Source: Bacteroidales bacterium
GTDB taxonomy: Bacteria; Bacteroidota; Bacteroidia; Bacteroidales; UBA932
Reading direction: 5' to 3'
Assembly (NCBI GenBank): GCA_017959005.1
Contig: JAGDBO010000007.1
Coordinates: forward strand, 1-64,000
DNA: 64,000 nt
Both the position numbers and the translations under genes were made by a program. The notes under the pieces were generated by a model. The model saw only the letters and a program-made list of their open reading frames with translations, ran no database searches and was not told the origin of the DNA. Of this stretch, positions 53,203 to 60,513 are shown in pieces (the stretch's first letter is position 1; each line of letters begins with the position of its first letter).

Positions 53203-53232
53203 AAGCCGTTCCTTAGGGAGCGGCTTTTTTTT
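53203..53232 (+). terminator. Terminator between the two OmpA-family genes
   Basis: The stem AAGCCGTTCC (53203-53212) pairs with GGAGCGGCTT (53217-53226) with one G-U pair and a TTAG loop, followed by a run of 8 T residues. This is a classic Rho-independent terminator. Confidence 0.9.
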
Positions 53233-53242
53233 ATTGTATGTC

Positions 53243-53272
53243 TTGATTTATGGCATTTTATTACTATATTTG
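53243..53272 (+). promoter_or_regulatory. Promoter of the second OmpA-family gene, TTG-N19-TATATTTG
   Basis: TATATTTG (53265-53272) lies 19 nt after TTG (53243-53245). Leader about 40 nt. It follows the terminator of the first gene directly, so the copies are separate transcription units. Confidence 0.65.
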
Positions 53273-53317
53273 CAATTGCTACATGCTAAAATGAAAGTAA
53301 ACCAAAAATTAACTAAT

Positions 53318-54550
53318 ATGAATTTGAAAAAACTATTTGTAACTGTTGCTGTATGCGCGCTTGCAGTAGTAAGCGTTAATGCACAGGTTGTTAGAGGCGC
53401 TGAGGCTCAGACCAAGAGAGGTCCTTATGAGACTAACCGTCTGTTTGACAACGTATTCATTGGTGTTGCCGGTGGTATTAACTGGTATCAGGGAGAGCAG
53501 GATCATCAGCTCAACTACAAGGACAGAGCACGTCACTCTATCCAGGCTTACATTGGTAAGTGGATTACCCCATCTGTAGGTCTCAGACTCGGATGGTATG
53601 GTGGAAAGGCTAGAGGATTCTACTACAATGACAAAGTAACTCCTACTACTCCTGCATGGTCTGGAAATCAGTATGTAGACCCTGCTGACAACTATAGCTA
53701 CGGCTATATTCAGAAGTTCCGTCCTCATCATTTCAGAGGTGACCTCATGTGGAACATCTCTAACGTGATTGGCGGCTACAGAACAGACCGTTTCGTAGAG
53801 TTTGCTCCTTACTTAGGTGCAGGTTTCATTGTAAATCTTGCTCCTGGTGAGCACAAGTTCCGCAAACAGGGACACCACGAGTTCGCTGGTACAGTTGGTT
53901 TGTACACAATGTTCCGCGTATGCTCCGCTTTGGACGTTACTTTGGATATCAACCAGTCTATGTTCAATCAGGCACTTGACGGTGACACAAGACACCATCG
54001 CAGAGAGTATATGGGTAGTGTAGCTCTCGGTCTTGCTTATCAGTTTAGAAACAGAGAGTTCCACCGTTCACACGCAGCTGTTGACGTAACTCCTCTTAAC
54101 AACAAGATTAAGGATCTCAACGGTGCTCTTGATGCTATCAACGCAAAGAACAACAAGCTTAAGAGTGACCTTGACGCTGAGAAGGCTAAGAAGCCTGCTG
54201 AGACAATTATCGTAAAGGGCGAGACCAAGTACACTCCTGCTCCATTTGCAGTTTACTTCCCACTCGGAAAGGCAACTCTTACAGAGGATCAGGTTAAGAG
54301 TATCCAGTACTTTGTTAAGACCTCTATGGAGAGCAGCAAGGATCGCGTATTTGAGATTTGCGGTGCTGCAGACAGCGCAACAGGTTCTGCTAAGACTAAT
54401 GAGAAACTCGGTCAGGCTCGTCTTGACGCAGTTTTGAACGTTATCAAGGCTTGCGGTGGAAACTACAAGATCTCTGATAAGAACCTTGGTGGAACAAGCG
54501 AGTTCAGCTCTAAGGACAGCAAACTTAACCGTGTTGTTGTAGTTAGATAA
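53318..54550 (+). CDS. OmpA-family outer-membrane protein (tandem copy 2)
   Basis: From ATG 53318 the protein has 410 residues: signal peptide (ending VNAQ), barrel domain, Lys/Ala linker (about 265-300) and OmpA domain (AVYFPLGKATLTEDQ, GAADSATGSAKTNEKLGQARLDAV). It is a paralogue of the gene just upstream: the start VVRGAEAQTKRGPYETNRLFDNVFIG and the C-terminal 60 residues are nearly the same, while the barrel loops differ. The longer frame from 53234 crosses the promoter and lacks homology, so it is rejected. Codon use is the same highly expressed type as copy 1. Confidence 0.93.
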   Translation: MNLKKLFVTVAVCALAVVSVNAQVVRGAEAQTKRGPYETNRLFDNVFIGVAGGINWYQGEQDHQLNYKDRARHSIQAYIGKWITPSVGLRLGWYGGKARGFYYNDKVTPTTPAWSGNQYVDPADNYSYGYIQKFRPHHFRGDLMWNISNVIGGYRTDRFVEFAPYLGAGFIVNLAPGEHKFRKQGHHEFAGTVGLYTMFRVCSALDVTLDINQSMFNQALDGDTRHHRREYMGSVALGLAYQFRNREFHRSHAAVDVTPLNNKIKDLNGALDAINAKNNKLKSDLDAEKAKKPAETIIVKGETKYTPAPFAVYFPLGKATLTEDQVKSIQYFVKTSMESSKDRVFEICGAADSATGSAKTNEKLGQARLDAVLNVIKACGGNYKISDKNLGGTSEFSSKDSKLNRVVVVR

Positions 54551-54573
54551 TCTTGAACTTCTTACAAACTAGA

Positions 54574-54604
54574 GGAGGGAGGCTGAGGCTTCCCTCCTTT
54601 TGTT
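54574..54604 (+). terminator. Terminator after the second OmpA-family gene
   Basis: GGAGGGAGGC (54574-54583) pairs with GCTTCCCTCC (54588-54597), with one G-T wobble and a TGAG loop, followed by TTTTGTTTT. Confidence 0.8.
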
Positions 54605-54629
54605 TTATGGCCCATTTAAACTATCTTTG
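54599..54629 (+). promoter_or_regulatory. Promoter of the LPS-kinase-like gene, TTTG-N19-TATCTTTG
   Basis: TTTG (54599-54602), a 19-nt spacer and TATCTTTG (54622-54629) form a full promoter. The -33 element is part of the T tract of the preceding terminator, so end and start signals overlap. Confidence 0.65.
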
Positions 54630-54650
54630 TAACTGTCAACAGTAAAGAGT

Positions 54651-55430
54651 ATGAAAGTAGTTGTCAATCCGGAATTTATTGCCTTAAAGGGTTTTGTGGA
54701 GAACGTTCTCTCTCACTCCTATAACGCAACCGAGACATACCGCGCCTTCCGTAACATAGTAGAAGATGTAACTGTAAACGGAGTGCGTATGGTTGTAAAA
54801 CGTTTTCGTAAACCAACCGAGTTCAACCGCATTGTTTACACCTTCATCCGCCCTACAAAAGCAAAGCGTTCATACAACTACTCTCTCCGTCTTAAAAGTA
54901 TGGGAATAGATGTTCCTGCTCCAATAGGTTACGTTGAGAAGAGAAAGGGACTCTTCTTCCACACAGGCTGCTACGTCTCTCTTTACACAGACTACAGAAG
55001 CGTAAAGGATTTTGAAAGCCCGGAAAAGAGAGATCAGATGGAGCACTTCTTAAAAGAGTTCACGGACTTTATTGTGGAGTTCCACTCTAAGAAACTGGTT
55101 CATAATGACTTCAACGTAGACAACATTCTTTACAAAGTTATAGACGGTCACTATTGTTTCCAGCTTATAGACCTCAACCGCGTTCAGTTTAACAACCGCA
55201 GCCTCAACAAGTGCGCCAAGGATATAAGCAGCATTCACTTTGACAAAAAGATAATGGACAAAGTGATAGATGACTACTGCCGCCTCCGTTCAATAGATAA
55301 AGAAAAGTTCCTCAAACTGGTAGAGAACAACCGCAACCACTCCAAGAGAGTCTCCCATATAAAAGACATAATACTAGGCCCTTTGGGACTCCGTAAAAGC
55401 GCACAGGCAAGAAGAAAGATCTCTCAGTAG
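54651..55430 (+). CDS. Lipopolysaccharide kinase-like protein (Kdo/WaaP/InaA type)
   Basis: This 259-residue protein has the bacterial protein-kinase-like fold of LPS core kinases. VVKRFRKP (about 48-55) is the ATP-lysine strand, LVHNDFNVDNIL contains the catalytic D153 and N158, and QLIDLNRVQF the metal-binding Asp. Such enzymes phosphorylate Kdo or heptose in the LPS core on the inner face of the inner membrane. It has its own promoter and directly abuts the stop codon of the convergent HU-like gene. The precise acceptor is unknown. Confidence 0.88.
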   Translation: MKVVVNPEFIALKGFVENVLSHSYNATETYRAFRNIVEDVTVNGVRMVVKRFRKPTEFNRIVYTFIRPTKAKRSYNYSLRLKSMGIDVPAPIGYVEKRKGLFFHTGCYVSLYTDYRSVKDFESPEKRDQMEHFLKEFTDFIVEFHSKKLVHNDFNVDNILYKVIDGHYCFQLIDLNRVQFNNRSLNKCAKDISSIHFDKKIMDKVIDDYCRLRSIDKEKFLKLVENNRNHSKRVSHIKDIILGPLGLRKSAQARRKISQ

Positions 55431-56165
55431 TTAGAGCTTGTAATGAATAATCTTCAGCTCTTCATCACTGTATAGAATCTCCTCAAGAATTGGTCTGAGT
55501 GAATCTCTGAATATATAGATCAACGCTGCTGCAACCAACAGCACCACTATTATCACAACAATAGTAATCAGCGCCTTAGAAGTGTTGCTCCTCTTTTTCT
55601 CGATGGTTTCTTTTGCAGGAACTTCTGCGACCTTCTCTATAACAGGCTCTGTAACAGGCTCTACCGCAGGCTCACTGACTTTCTCTTCTACGGGCTCTTC
55701 TACAACCGGCTCAACAACAGGTTCTTCTGCAGGCTCTTCTACATCTTCATTCAGATCTACTGCCGTAAGACCGAATGTGTCTGTGGAGATTACAAAACCG
55801 GGAGCCGGATCTACGGTGTAACCCTCTCTCTCCGAGAATCTGAAAGTTCCAAATCCTTCAAGGGTTAAAACGCCCTCCTTTTCCGCCTTGGTACGCAGTT
55901 CTTCCAAGTCCTTATAAAGTGCCTGTTTTGCGGCAAAACGGGAGATTTCACGCCTCTTTGCATATTCATTGAGGAGAATATCATTAGAAGAGAGATTGTA
56001 GTTGTTAAAGACCAATTTCTTGGAAGGCGGGGTAACAACCATACCGTCCTCCGAGAAGGATGCGGGAACATCTTCCAATAAGATATAACCCATAAACGGA
56101 AGTATCAATTCTCCCTCTCTGAGGATGATATCCCTAAACAGACCGGAAAGGAACTCGCTATTCAT
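55431..56165 (-). CDS. HU/CCDC81-like membrane protein
   Basis: The protein has 244 residues. The N-terminal half (about 1-120) resembles the HU-related domain found in Bacteroidota CCDC81-like proteins, with LPFMGYILLEDVPASF, YNLSSNDILLNEYAKRRE and LTLEGFGTFRFSE. A linker of imperfect Glu/Pro/Val repeats (about 145-190, PVVEPVVEEPVEEK and similar) leads to a Lys/Arg patch, a transmembrane helix (about 203-222) and a short outer part. Family members often end in a SPOR domain; none is seen here. It may sit at the inner membrane with the HU-like part in the cytosol. Confidence 0.75.
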   Translation of the reverse strand: MNSEFLSGLFRDIILREGELILPFMGYILLEDVPASFSEDGMVVTPPSKKLVFNNYNLSSNDILLNEYAKRREISRFAAKQALYKDLEELRTKAEKEGVLTLEGFGTFRFSEREGYTVDPAPGFVISTDTFGLTAVDLNEDVEEPAEEPVVEPVVEEPVEEKVSEPAVEPVTEPVIEKVAEVPAKETIEKKRSNTSKALITIVVIIVVLLVAAALIYIFRDSLRPILEEILYSDEELKIIHYKL

Positions 56166-56184
56166 TTTTCTCTTCTTTGTGCTG

Positions 56185-56192
56185 CAAAGTTA
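56185..56192 (-). promoter_or_regulatory. -7 element (TAACTTTG) for the HU-like membrane protein gene
   Basis: The minus strand reads TAACTTTG, 19 nt before the ATG, divergent from the tRNA-Asn promoter. Confidence 0.5.
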
Positions 56193-56228
56193 TCTATTTT
56201 GGGGATTAATTATAATTATTCTAAAAGA

Positions 56229-56260
56229 TTTGGAGGATTATCAAAAAAAACATACTTTTG
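56229..56260 (+). promoter_or_regulatory. tRNA-Asn promoter, TTTG-N20-TACTTTTG
   Basis: TTTG (56229-56232), a 20-nt spacer and TACTTTTG (56253-56260) form a full promoter with the same -33, spacer length and -7 sequence as the first OmpA-family gene. The tRNA begins 16 nt downstream. Confidence 0.75.
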
Positions 56261-56276
56261 CAGTCCCAAAAGGGAT

Positions 56277-56350
56277 GCCTGCATAGCTCAGTTGGTTAGA
56301 GCACATGACTGTTAATCATGGGGTCCTAGGTTCAAGTCCTTGTGCAGGCG
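56277..56350 (+). tRNA. tRNA-Asn (anticodon GTT)
   Basis: A 74-nt cloverleaf: acceptor stem GCCTGCA/TGCAGGC is fully paired, the D-stem GCTC/GAGC is complete, the anticodon stem CATGA/TCATG holds the loop CTGTTAA, and the T-loop is TTCAAGT. The anticodon GTT (56311-56313) reads AAC and AAU. The discriminator is G, and CCA is not encoded. The T-stem CTAGG/CCTTG has one T-T mismatch. A single copy, promoter upstream and strong hairpin downstream. Confidence 0.95.
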
Positions 56351-56353
56351 CAA

Positions 56354-56392
56354 AAAAGAGGGGGGTGGCCAGTTAGGTCACCCCCTCTTTTT
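56354..56392. terminator. Bidirectional terminator after tRNA-Asn
   Basis: A long GC-rich hairpin with A and T tracts: AAAGAGGGGGGTGGCC pairs with GGTCACCCCCTCTTT, with one bulged G and one wobble pair, around an AGTTA loop. It ends the tRNA transcript and probably the histone-like gene on the other strand. Confidence 0.85.
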
Positions 56393-56407
56393 CAATAAGA
56401 AAGGTTA

Positions 56408-56797
56408 TTACTTCTTAGCGCAAGCTTTCTTTGCACAAGCCTTCTTTGCAGGGGCTTTCTTTGCAGCAACTTTCTTTGCAACAGCCTTCTTAACGGTAGC
56501 AACTTTCTTTGCAACAGCTTTCTTTACAGCAGCTTTCTTTGCAGGAGCAGCCTTCTTAACAGCAGCAACCTTCTTTGCTACGGTCTTCTTAACAGCAGCA
56601 ACTTTCTTTGCTACAGTCTTCTTAGCAGCAGCAACCTTCTTTACAACAGCCTTCTTTACAGCAGCTTTCTTAGCAGCTGGTTTTGCAGCCTTCTTAGGAG
56701 CAGCTTTCTTTACGACTTTCTTTGCAGCTGGCTTTGCAGCTTTCTTTGCAGGGGCCTTCTTTGCAGGCGCCTTCTTTGCAACTTTCTTTGTTTCCAT
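56408..56797 (-). CDS. Histone H1-like Lys/Ala-rich protein
   Basis: This 129-residue protein is almost entirely Lys, Ala, Val and Pro, made of imperfect KKAVAKKVA-type and KKAPAKKA-type repeats of about 6-12 residues. It resembles the C-terminal tails of histone H1 and chlamydial Hc1/Hc2, which bind and condense DNA. It lacks a globular domain. Two Cys occur near the C-terminus (KKACAKKACAKK). The gene uses a repetitive DNA pattern, so copy number may vary among strains. It is preceded by pepD and followed by the terminator shared with tRNA-Asn. Confidence 0.8.
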   Translation of the reverse strand: METKKVAKKAPAKKAPAKKAAKPAAKKVVKKAAPKKAAKPAAKKAAVKKAVVKKVAAAKKTVAKKVAAVKKTVAKKVAAVKKAAPAKKAAVKKAVAKKVATVKKAVAKKVAAKKAPAKKACAKKACAKK

Positions 56798-56828
56798 AAT
56801 ATTAGTATAAGATTGTTAGTGTTAGTGC

Positions 56829-58298
56829 CTATTTATTAATCTTGGATGCAGGTGCATTCTTGAGAAGTTCTACCAGATACTTCCAGCATTTCTCAACTGA
56901 TGCAATCTCAACTCTCTCATCCGGTGAGTGAGGTGAGTAGATTGTAGGACCGAATGAAACCATATCCCAGTTTGGATAAGCGGCTCCCAAAATTCCGCAC
57001 TCAAGTCCTGCGTGAATTCCGGTAACCTCTGGCTCCTTGTTGTAAAGGCCTTTGTAAACATCCTTTGCAACCTTAAGGATAGGAGAGTTCATATCCAACT
57101 GCCATCCTGAGTAACCACCTGAGAAGTTGCAGGTTCCACCTGCCAGCTCAACGATTGCTCTCATGCTCTCTGCAAGATCATACTTGGATGAATCTACAGA
57201 ACTTCTCATAAGAGAGTGAACCTTAATGGTCTTAGCATCCTGCTGAACGATAGCCATGTTGTTGGATGTCTCAACGAATCCGGCAACGGTGTCACTCATT
57301 CTGTTTACTCCGTTAGGAATAGCGTAGATTGCTCTTACAATTGCAAGGGCTGTATTCTTCTCAATAGCAGGAGCTTTCTCCTTAACAGGAGCAATGGTAA
57401 CCTTAAGATCCTTATCTGTATATTTATATTTCTCAGTTACCTCTTTTCTTACCTTAGAAACTATAGCGGCAACCTTTCTCTCATTCTTCTTAGGTATTGC
57501 AACAATAGCGTGAGCATCTCTTGGGATTGAGTTGCGGATGCTGCCTCCTGCAATATTGCAGAGACGAACGTTGAGATCTCTCATAACAGGAACGAGAATT
57601 CTTGAGAGGATCTTGTTTGCATTTGCTCTGTAGAGAACGATGTCCATTCCTGAGTGACCGCCAATCAGACCGCTGACTGCAATCTTCTTGAATACGTATC
57701 CTGCAGGAACTTTCTCTGTCTTGTAGTTGAAGACAGCCTCACCGTCCAAACCGCCGGCACATCCTACATATATAATACCCTCAGTCTCGGAGTCCAGGTT
57801 CATAAGAATCTCACCCTTGAGAATGCCTGGTTTCAAAGCCCTTGCACCGCTCATTCCGGTCTCCTCGTCTACTGTAAAGAGAGCCTCAATAGGTCCGTGC
57901 TTCAGTGTCTTTGATTTCAAAACTGCCATTGCCATTGAAACTCCGAGTCCGTTGTCTGCGCCCAAAGTTGTACCGGTAGCGTAAACCAAATCACCTACAA
58001 TTCTAGGTTTGATAGGATCTGTCTTGAAGTCATGTTTTACATCAGGGTTCTTCTGAGGTACCATATCCAGGTGAGCCTCAAGGATAATGCCCGCCTTCTT
58101 CTCCATTCCCTTTGTTGCAGGTTTACGGATGATGACGTTTCCAATCTGATCTTTGATTGTCTCAAGACCGAGTTTCTTACCAAAGTTGTAAGCAAATTCT
58201 ACAGCTTTGTCTTCATGCTTTGAAGGACGTGGAATCTTTGCCAGTTCGTTAAAGATTGTCCAGACCTCTTTTGGTTCTAGTTGATCTATAGTTTTCAT
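56829..58298 (-). CDS. pepD: Cytosol nonspecific dipeptidase (aminoacyl-histidine dipeptidase, M20)
   Basis: From ATG 58298 the protein has 489 residues. It is a two-domain M20 zinc peptidase: LEAHLDMVPQ with the first metal His, ATGTTLGADNGLGVSMA with the bridging Asp, FTVDEETGMSGA with the catalytic Glu pair, and GIHAGLECGIL and SPHSPDERVEI for later ligands. PepD cleaves Xaa-His and many other dipeptides in the cytosol. The ORF can be extended 14 residues upstream, but MKTIDQLEPKEVW fits the family start. DUF4831 lies 25 nt upstream on the same strand. Confidence 0.95.
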   Translation of the reverse strand: MKTIDQLEPKEVWTIFNELAKIPRPSKHEDKAVEFAYNFGKKLGLETIKDQIGNVIIRKPATKGMEKKAGIILEAHLDMVPQKNPDVKHDFKTDPIKPRIVGDLVYATGTTLGADNGLGVSMAMAVLKSKTLKHGPIEALFTVDEETGMSGARALKPGILKGEILMNLDSETEGIIYVGCAGGLDGEAVFNYKTEKVPAGYVFKKIAVSGLIGGHSGMDIVLYRANANKILSRILVPVMRDLNVRLCNIAGGSIRNSIPRDAHAIVAIPKKNERKVAAIVSKVRKEVTEKYKYTDKDLKVTIAPVKEKAPAIEKNTALAIVRAIYAIPNGVNRMSDTVAGFVETSNNMAIVQQDAKTIKVHSLMRSSVDSSKYDLAESMRAIVELAGGTCNFSGGYSGWQLDMNSPILKVAKDVYKGLYNKEPEVTGIHAGLECGILGAAYPNWDMVSFGPTIYSPHSPDERVEIASVEKCWKYLVELLKNAPASKINK

Positions 58299-58323
58299 AC
58301 AGTATCTATAATTACTATTAACG

Positions 58324-59403
58324 TTATTTTCCCAAAGCAATATCTAAAGGAAAGTAAAGTACCTTTCCAAACTGATAAACCGGCACTCTGGTCTGCCCTA
58401 TAACCGTCTGCCCGTCAATAAGTTTTGCAGTTACCACAAGCGGAGTGCGGTAAGCAATCTTACCCTTTGAAGTCATAATCTCCTCCTGTGAAACGGCCTC
58501 TGCAATCTTCCCCTCGGTAACGGTAAGTTCAACATAAACGGGACGTCCGCTCATATTCTCCGCCGGCAGAAGACCCTGAGTGTCCGAGATGCGGAATGCA
58601 ACGTAAGTCTGCTTTGCACTTCCCGCCTTTGGAACAACCTCAAAGGAAGCCTCCTGGTAAACCACGGAGTTTTTACCGGTGAAGAGTGAAGTGTACTCAC
58701 TCTCCAACTTGTTGATATTCTCTACCGCAGAACCCAAAGCGGCACCGCTGTAATTTGCATCCGTCTCCCCTACCAGTATATCAATTTTTTTCTCTCTAAG
58801 TTTGAAAATGAGATTTGCAGTCTCTTCCGCCTTTCTCTCGATAGACTTTGCAACTGTCTGAGTCTGAGGAACTGCCACCTTTTCAACCTCTCCGTTCTCA
58901 TTTGTCACGCTCTTGTAAAGTTGAGTGGTCTGAGTTCCAAGATGCGGAACAGCTTCGTTGAATCTTGTCTGAAACTGTGAAGGAAAACGAAGTGGTGCAC
59001 CCTCACTGTTGAAGTAACCCGGAGCAACAATAAGACCCTGTGATGAGAAGTTAAGGAAGTTGGCTCCCGCATTTTTTGAGTTACCGATATTGACTGCAAC
59101 TGAGAGTGAAGGATCTGCTTCAACCAAAGGAGTAATCTCCACCTCTTCAATGCTGCAACTCTTCTTTGAACTCTTATCTGCTGAAACGCCAAGATACTTT
59201 TCAGAGTAAGATGCATAGGGACCTGCAGTAAAAGTTTTCACTGCAACCTTAACTCTTACACTTATGGAAGTCTGTGGAAGTGAGTAGATTATAGCGCCTT
59301 GTGGAAGCGGATCGGACTCTTTCAGAATTTGGGAGTTTGCCCTATTGGAACTTAAAATTACAAGTACCATTGAAAGCAAACATATTACTTTTTTCGTCCG
59401 CAT
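58324..59403 (-). CDS. DUF4831 family protein
   Basis: The protein has 359 residues from ATG 59403 (an ATG four codons earlier is possible). It has a signal peptide (MRTKKVICLLSMVLVILSSN, ending ANSQ), then the DUF4831 pattern: YSLPQTSISVRVKVAVKTFTAGPYASYSEKYLGV (part: SLPQTSISVRVKV), IEEVEITPLVEADP and GSAKQTYVAFRISDTQGLLP. The family is found in Bacteroidales and has no known function; it is probably periplasmic. It precedes pepD by 25 nt and follows the lipid A acyltransferase gene by 82 nt. Confidence 0.85.
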   Translation of the reverse strand: MRTKKVICLLSMVLVILSSNRANSQILKESDPLPQGAIIYSLPQTSISVRVKVAVKTFTAGPYASYSEKYLGVSADKSSKKSCSIEEVEITPLVEADPSLSVAVNIGNSKNAGANFLNFSSQGLIVAPGYFNSEGAPLRFPSQFQTRFNEAVPHLGTQTTQLYKSVTNENGEVEKVAVPQTQTVAKSIERKAEETANLIFKLREKKIDILVGETDANYSGAALGSAVENINKLESEYTSLFTGKNSVVYQEASFEVVPKAGSAKQTYVAFRISDTQGLLPAENMSGRPVYVELTVTEGKIAEAVSQEEIMTSKGKIAYRTPLVVTAKLIDGQTVIGQTRVPVYQFGKVLYFPLDIALGK

Positions 59404-59485
59404 TTTCGGAATCACTTTTTGTTTCAGCTGATTGTCAGAAAATTTCCCACTACAATTATAAGAATAATTGTTTAATAATGTATCA

Positions 59486-60397
59486 CTATTTCAATATATT
59501 TCTTTTCCAACGTCTGTGACTCCAAAGCCAATTCACCTTGTTTGCTCTGATATCTTCTTCCAAAAGTTGAGCAAAACGTTTGGTCACAAAGCCCTTCTCC
59601 AACGTTGAAGCGTCCTCTGCAATTTCCTTGTAGTCAACGTGGTACCTACCTCTTGCAGCTTTCCTCATACTCAGATACACAACCGGCATCTTAAGTTTTA
59701 CCGCCAGAAATTCAGGACCGGAAAGCATGTAAGTTGGCTGAGAAAGAAAAGTTACAACAGGATCATTTTTTCCGGTTGGGTTCTGATCTGCTATCAGAAC
59801 GTACGCAACTTTCTGCTCTTTGTTCTTTAGAGCATGACGTATCACCTCATTGGATTCCAACACTCCGCCTACTGAACCGGACTTCTTGTACTTCCTGGTT
59901 CTCAATAGTTTGATGAGTTCATTGGAGAGATTGTTCTTTGCTTTTTTATAGACAATGTATACCGGATTGGAGACATAACTGTTCTTTGCTCTTACACTCC
60001 TGTCTACGGAGACTCCGCTTATCATCTCCCAGTTTCCAAAGTGTCCCATAACAAAGAGAATCTTTCCGTGTTTTTCCTGCAGAGAGTTTGGAACCTCCTC
60101 GTTGGAAACCGTTATTCTCTTCCTTACTGCAACTGCAGAATGGCCTAAATCCCAGATACTTTCAAAGATAAGGTCACACATGTGACGGTAGTATTCATTG
60201 GTGAGTTTCTTTACCTCTTCATATCTCATCTCCGGAAATGAGCGGGCAATATTTGTGGTGATGACGGAGTATCTGTAACGAAACAGATTCTTTATGAAGA
60301 AGCGGGCGATATCCGAGAAGATGTAGTGAACTCCCAAAGGGAGAAGAGAAAAGATGTAAAGGAGGGAAAAAATTATCCGTGCAAAAAATTTAGTCAT
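59486..60397 (-). CDS. LpxL/HtrB-family lipid A acyltransferase
   Basis: This 303-residue protein resembles late acyltransferases that add a secondary acyl chain to lipid A. It has one N-terminal hydrophobic helix (about 6-26), then the acyltransferase core with the catalytic HFGNWE (H119, E124), ADQNPTGKNDPVVTFLSQP and PEFLAVKLKMPVVYL, and a basic C-terminus (WSHRRWKR). It acts at the inner membrane. Which LpxL, LpxM or other specificity it has cannot be told from sequence. A weak -7-like TATCTTTA is at 60423-60430 on the minus strand. Confidence 0.9.
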   Translation of the reverse strand: MTKFFARIIFSLLYIFSLLPLGVHYIFSDIARFFIKNLFRYRYSVITTNIARSFPEMRYEEVKKLTNEYYRHMCDLIFESIWDLGHSAVAVRKRITVSNEEVPNSLQEKHGKILFVMGHFGNWEMISGVSVDRSVRAKNSYVSNPVYIVYKKAKNNLSNELIKLLRTRKYKKSGSVGGVLESNEVIRHALKNKEQKVAYVLIADQNPTGKNDPVVTFLSQPTYMLSGPEFLAVKLKMPVVYLSMRKAARGRYHVDYKEIAEDASTLEKGFVTKRFAQLLEEDIRANKVNWLWSHRRWKRNILK

Positions 60398-60474
60398 CTC
60401 TGTTGTTTTGCTAACTTCGGAGTAAAGATACTACTTTATTAAATATAAGACAGCCAACTTTTCCCAATTTTTAA

Positions 60475-60482
60475 TATATTTG
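60475..60482 (+). promoter_or_regulatory. -7 element (TATATTTG) for the POT transporter and glycosyltransferase genes
   Basis: TATATTTG lies 31 nt before the transporter ATG in the 116-bp divergent gap. No convincing -33 element was seen. Confidence 0.5.
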
Positions 60483-60513
60483 TCAAACTAGAAAACAATC
60501 AATAAAAAGCAAT

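Noticed and set aside
56340..56810. Plus-strand ORF of 156 residues, Ala/Phe/Thr rich
   Set aside because: It is the reverse complement of the Lys/Ala-rich histone-like gene, so low-complexity coding gives a long open frame opposite. It also crosses the tRNA terminator.
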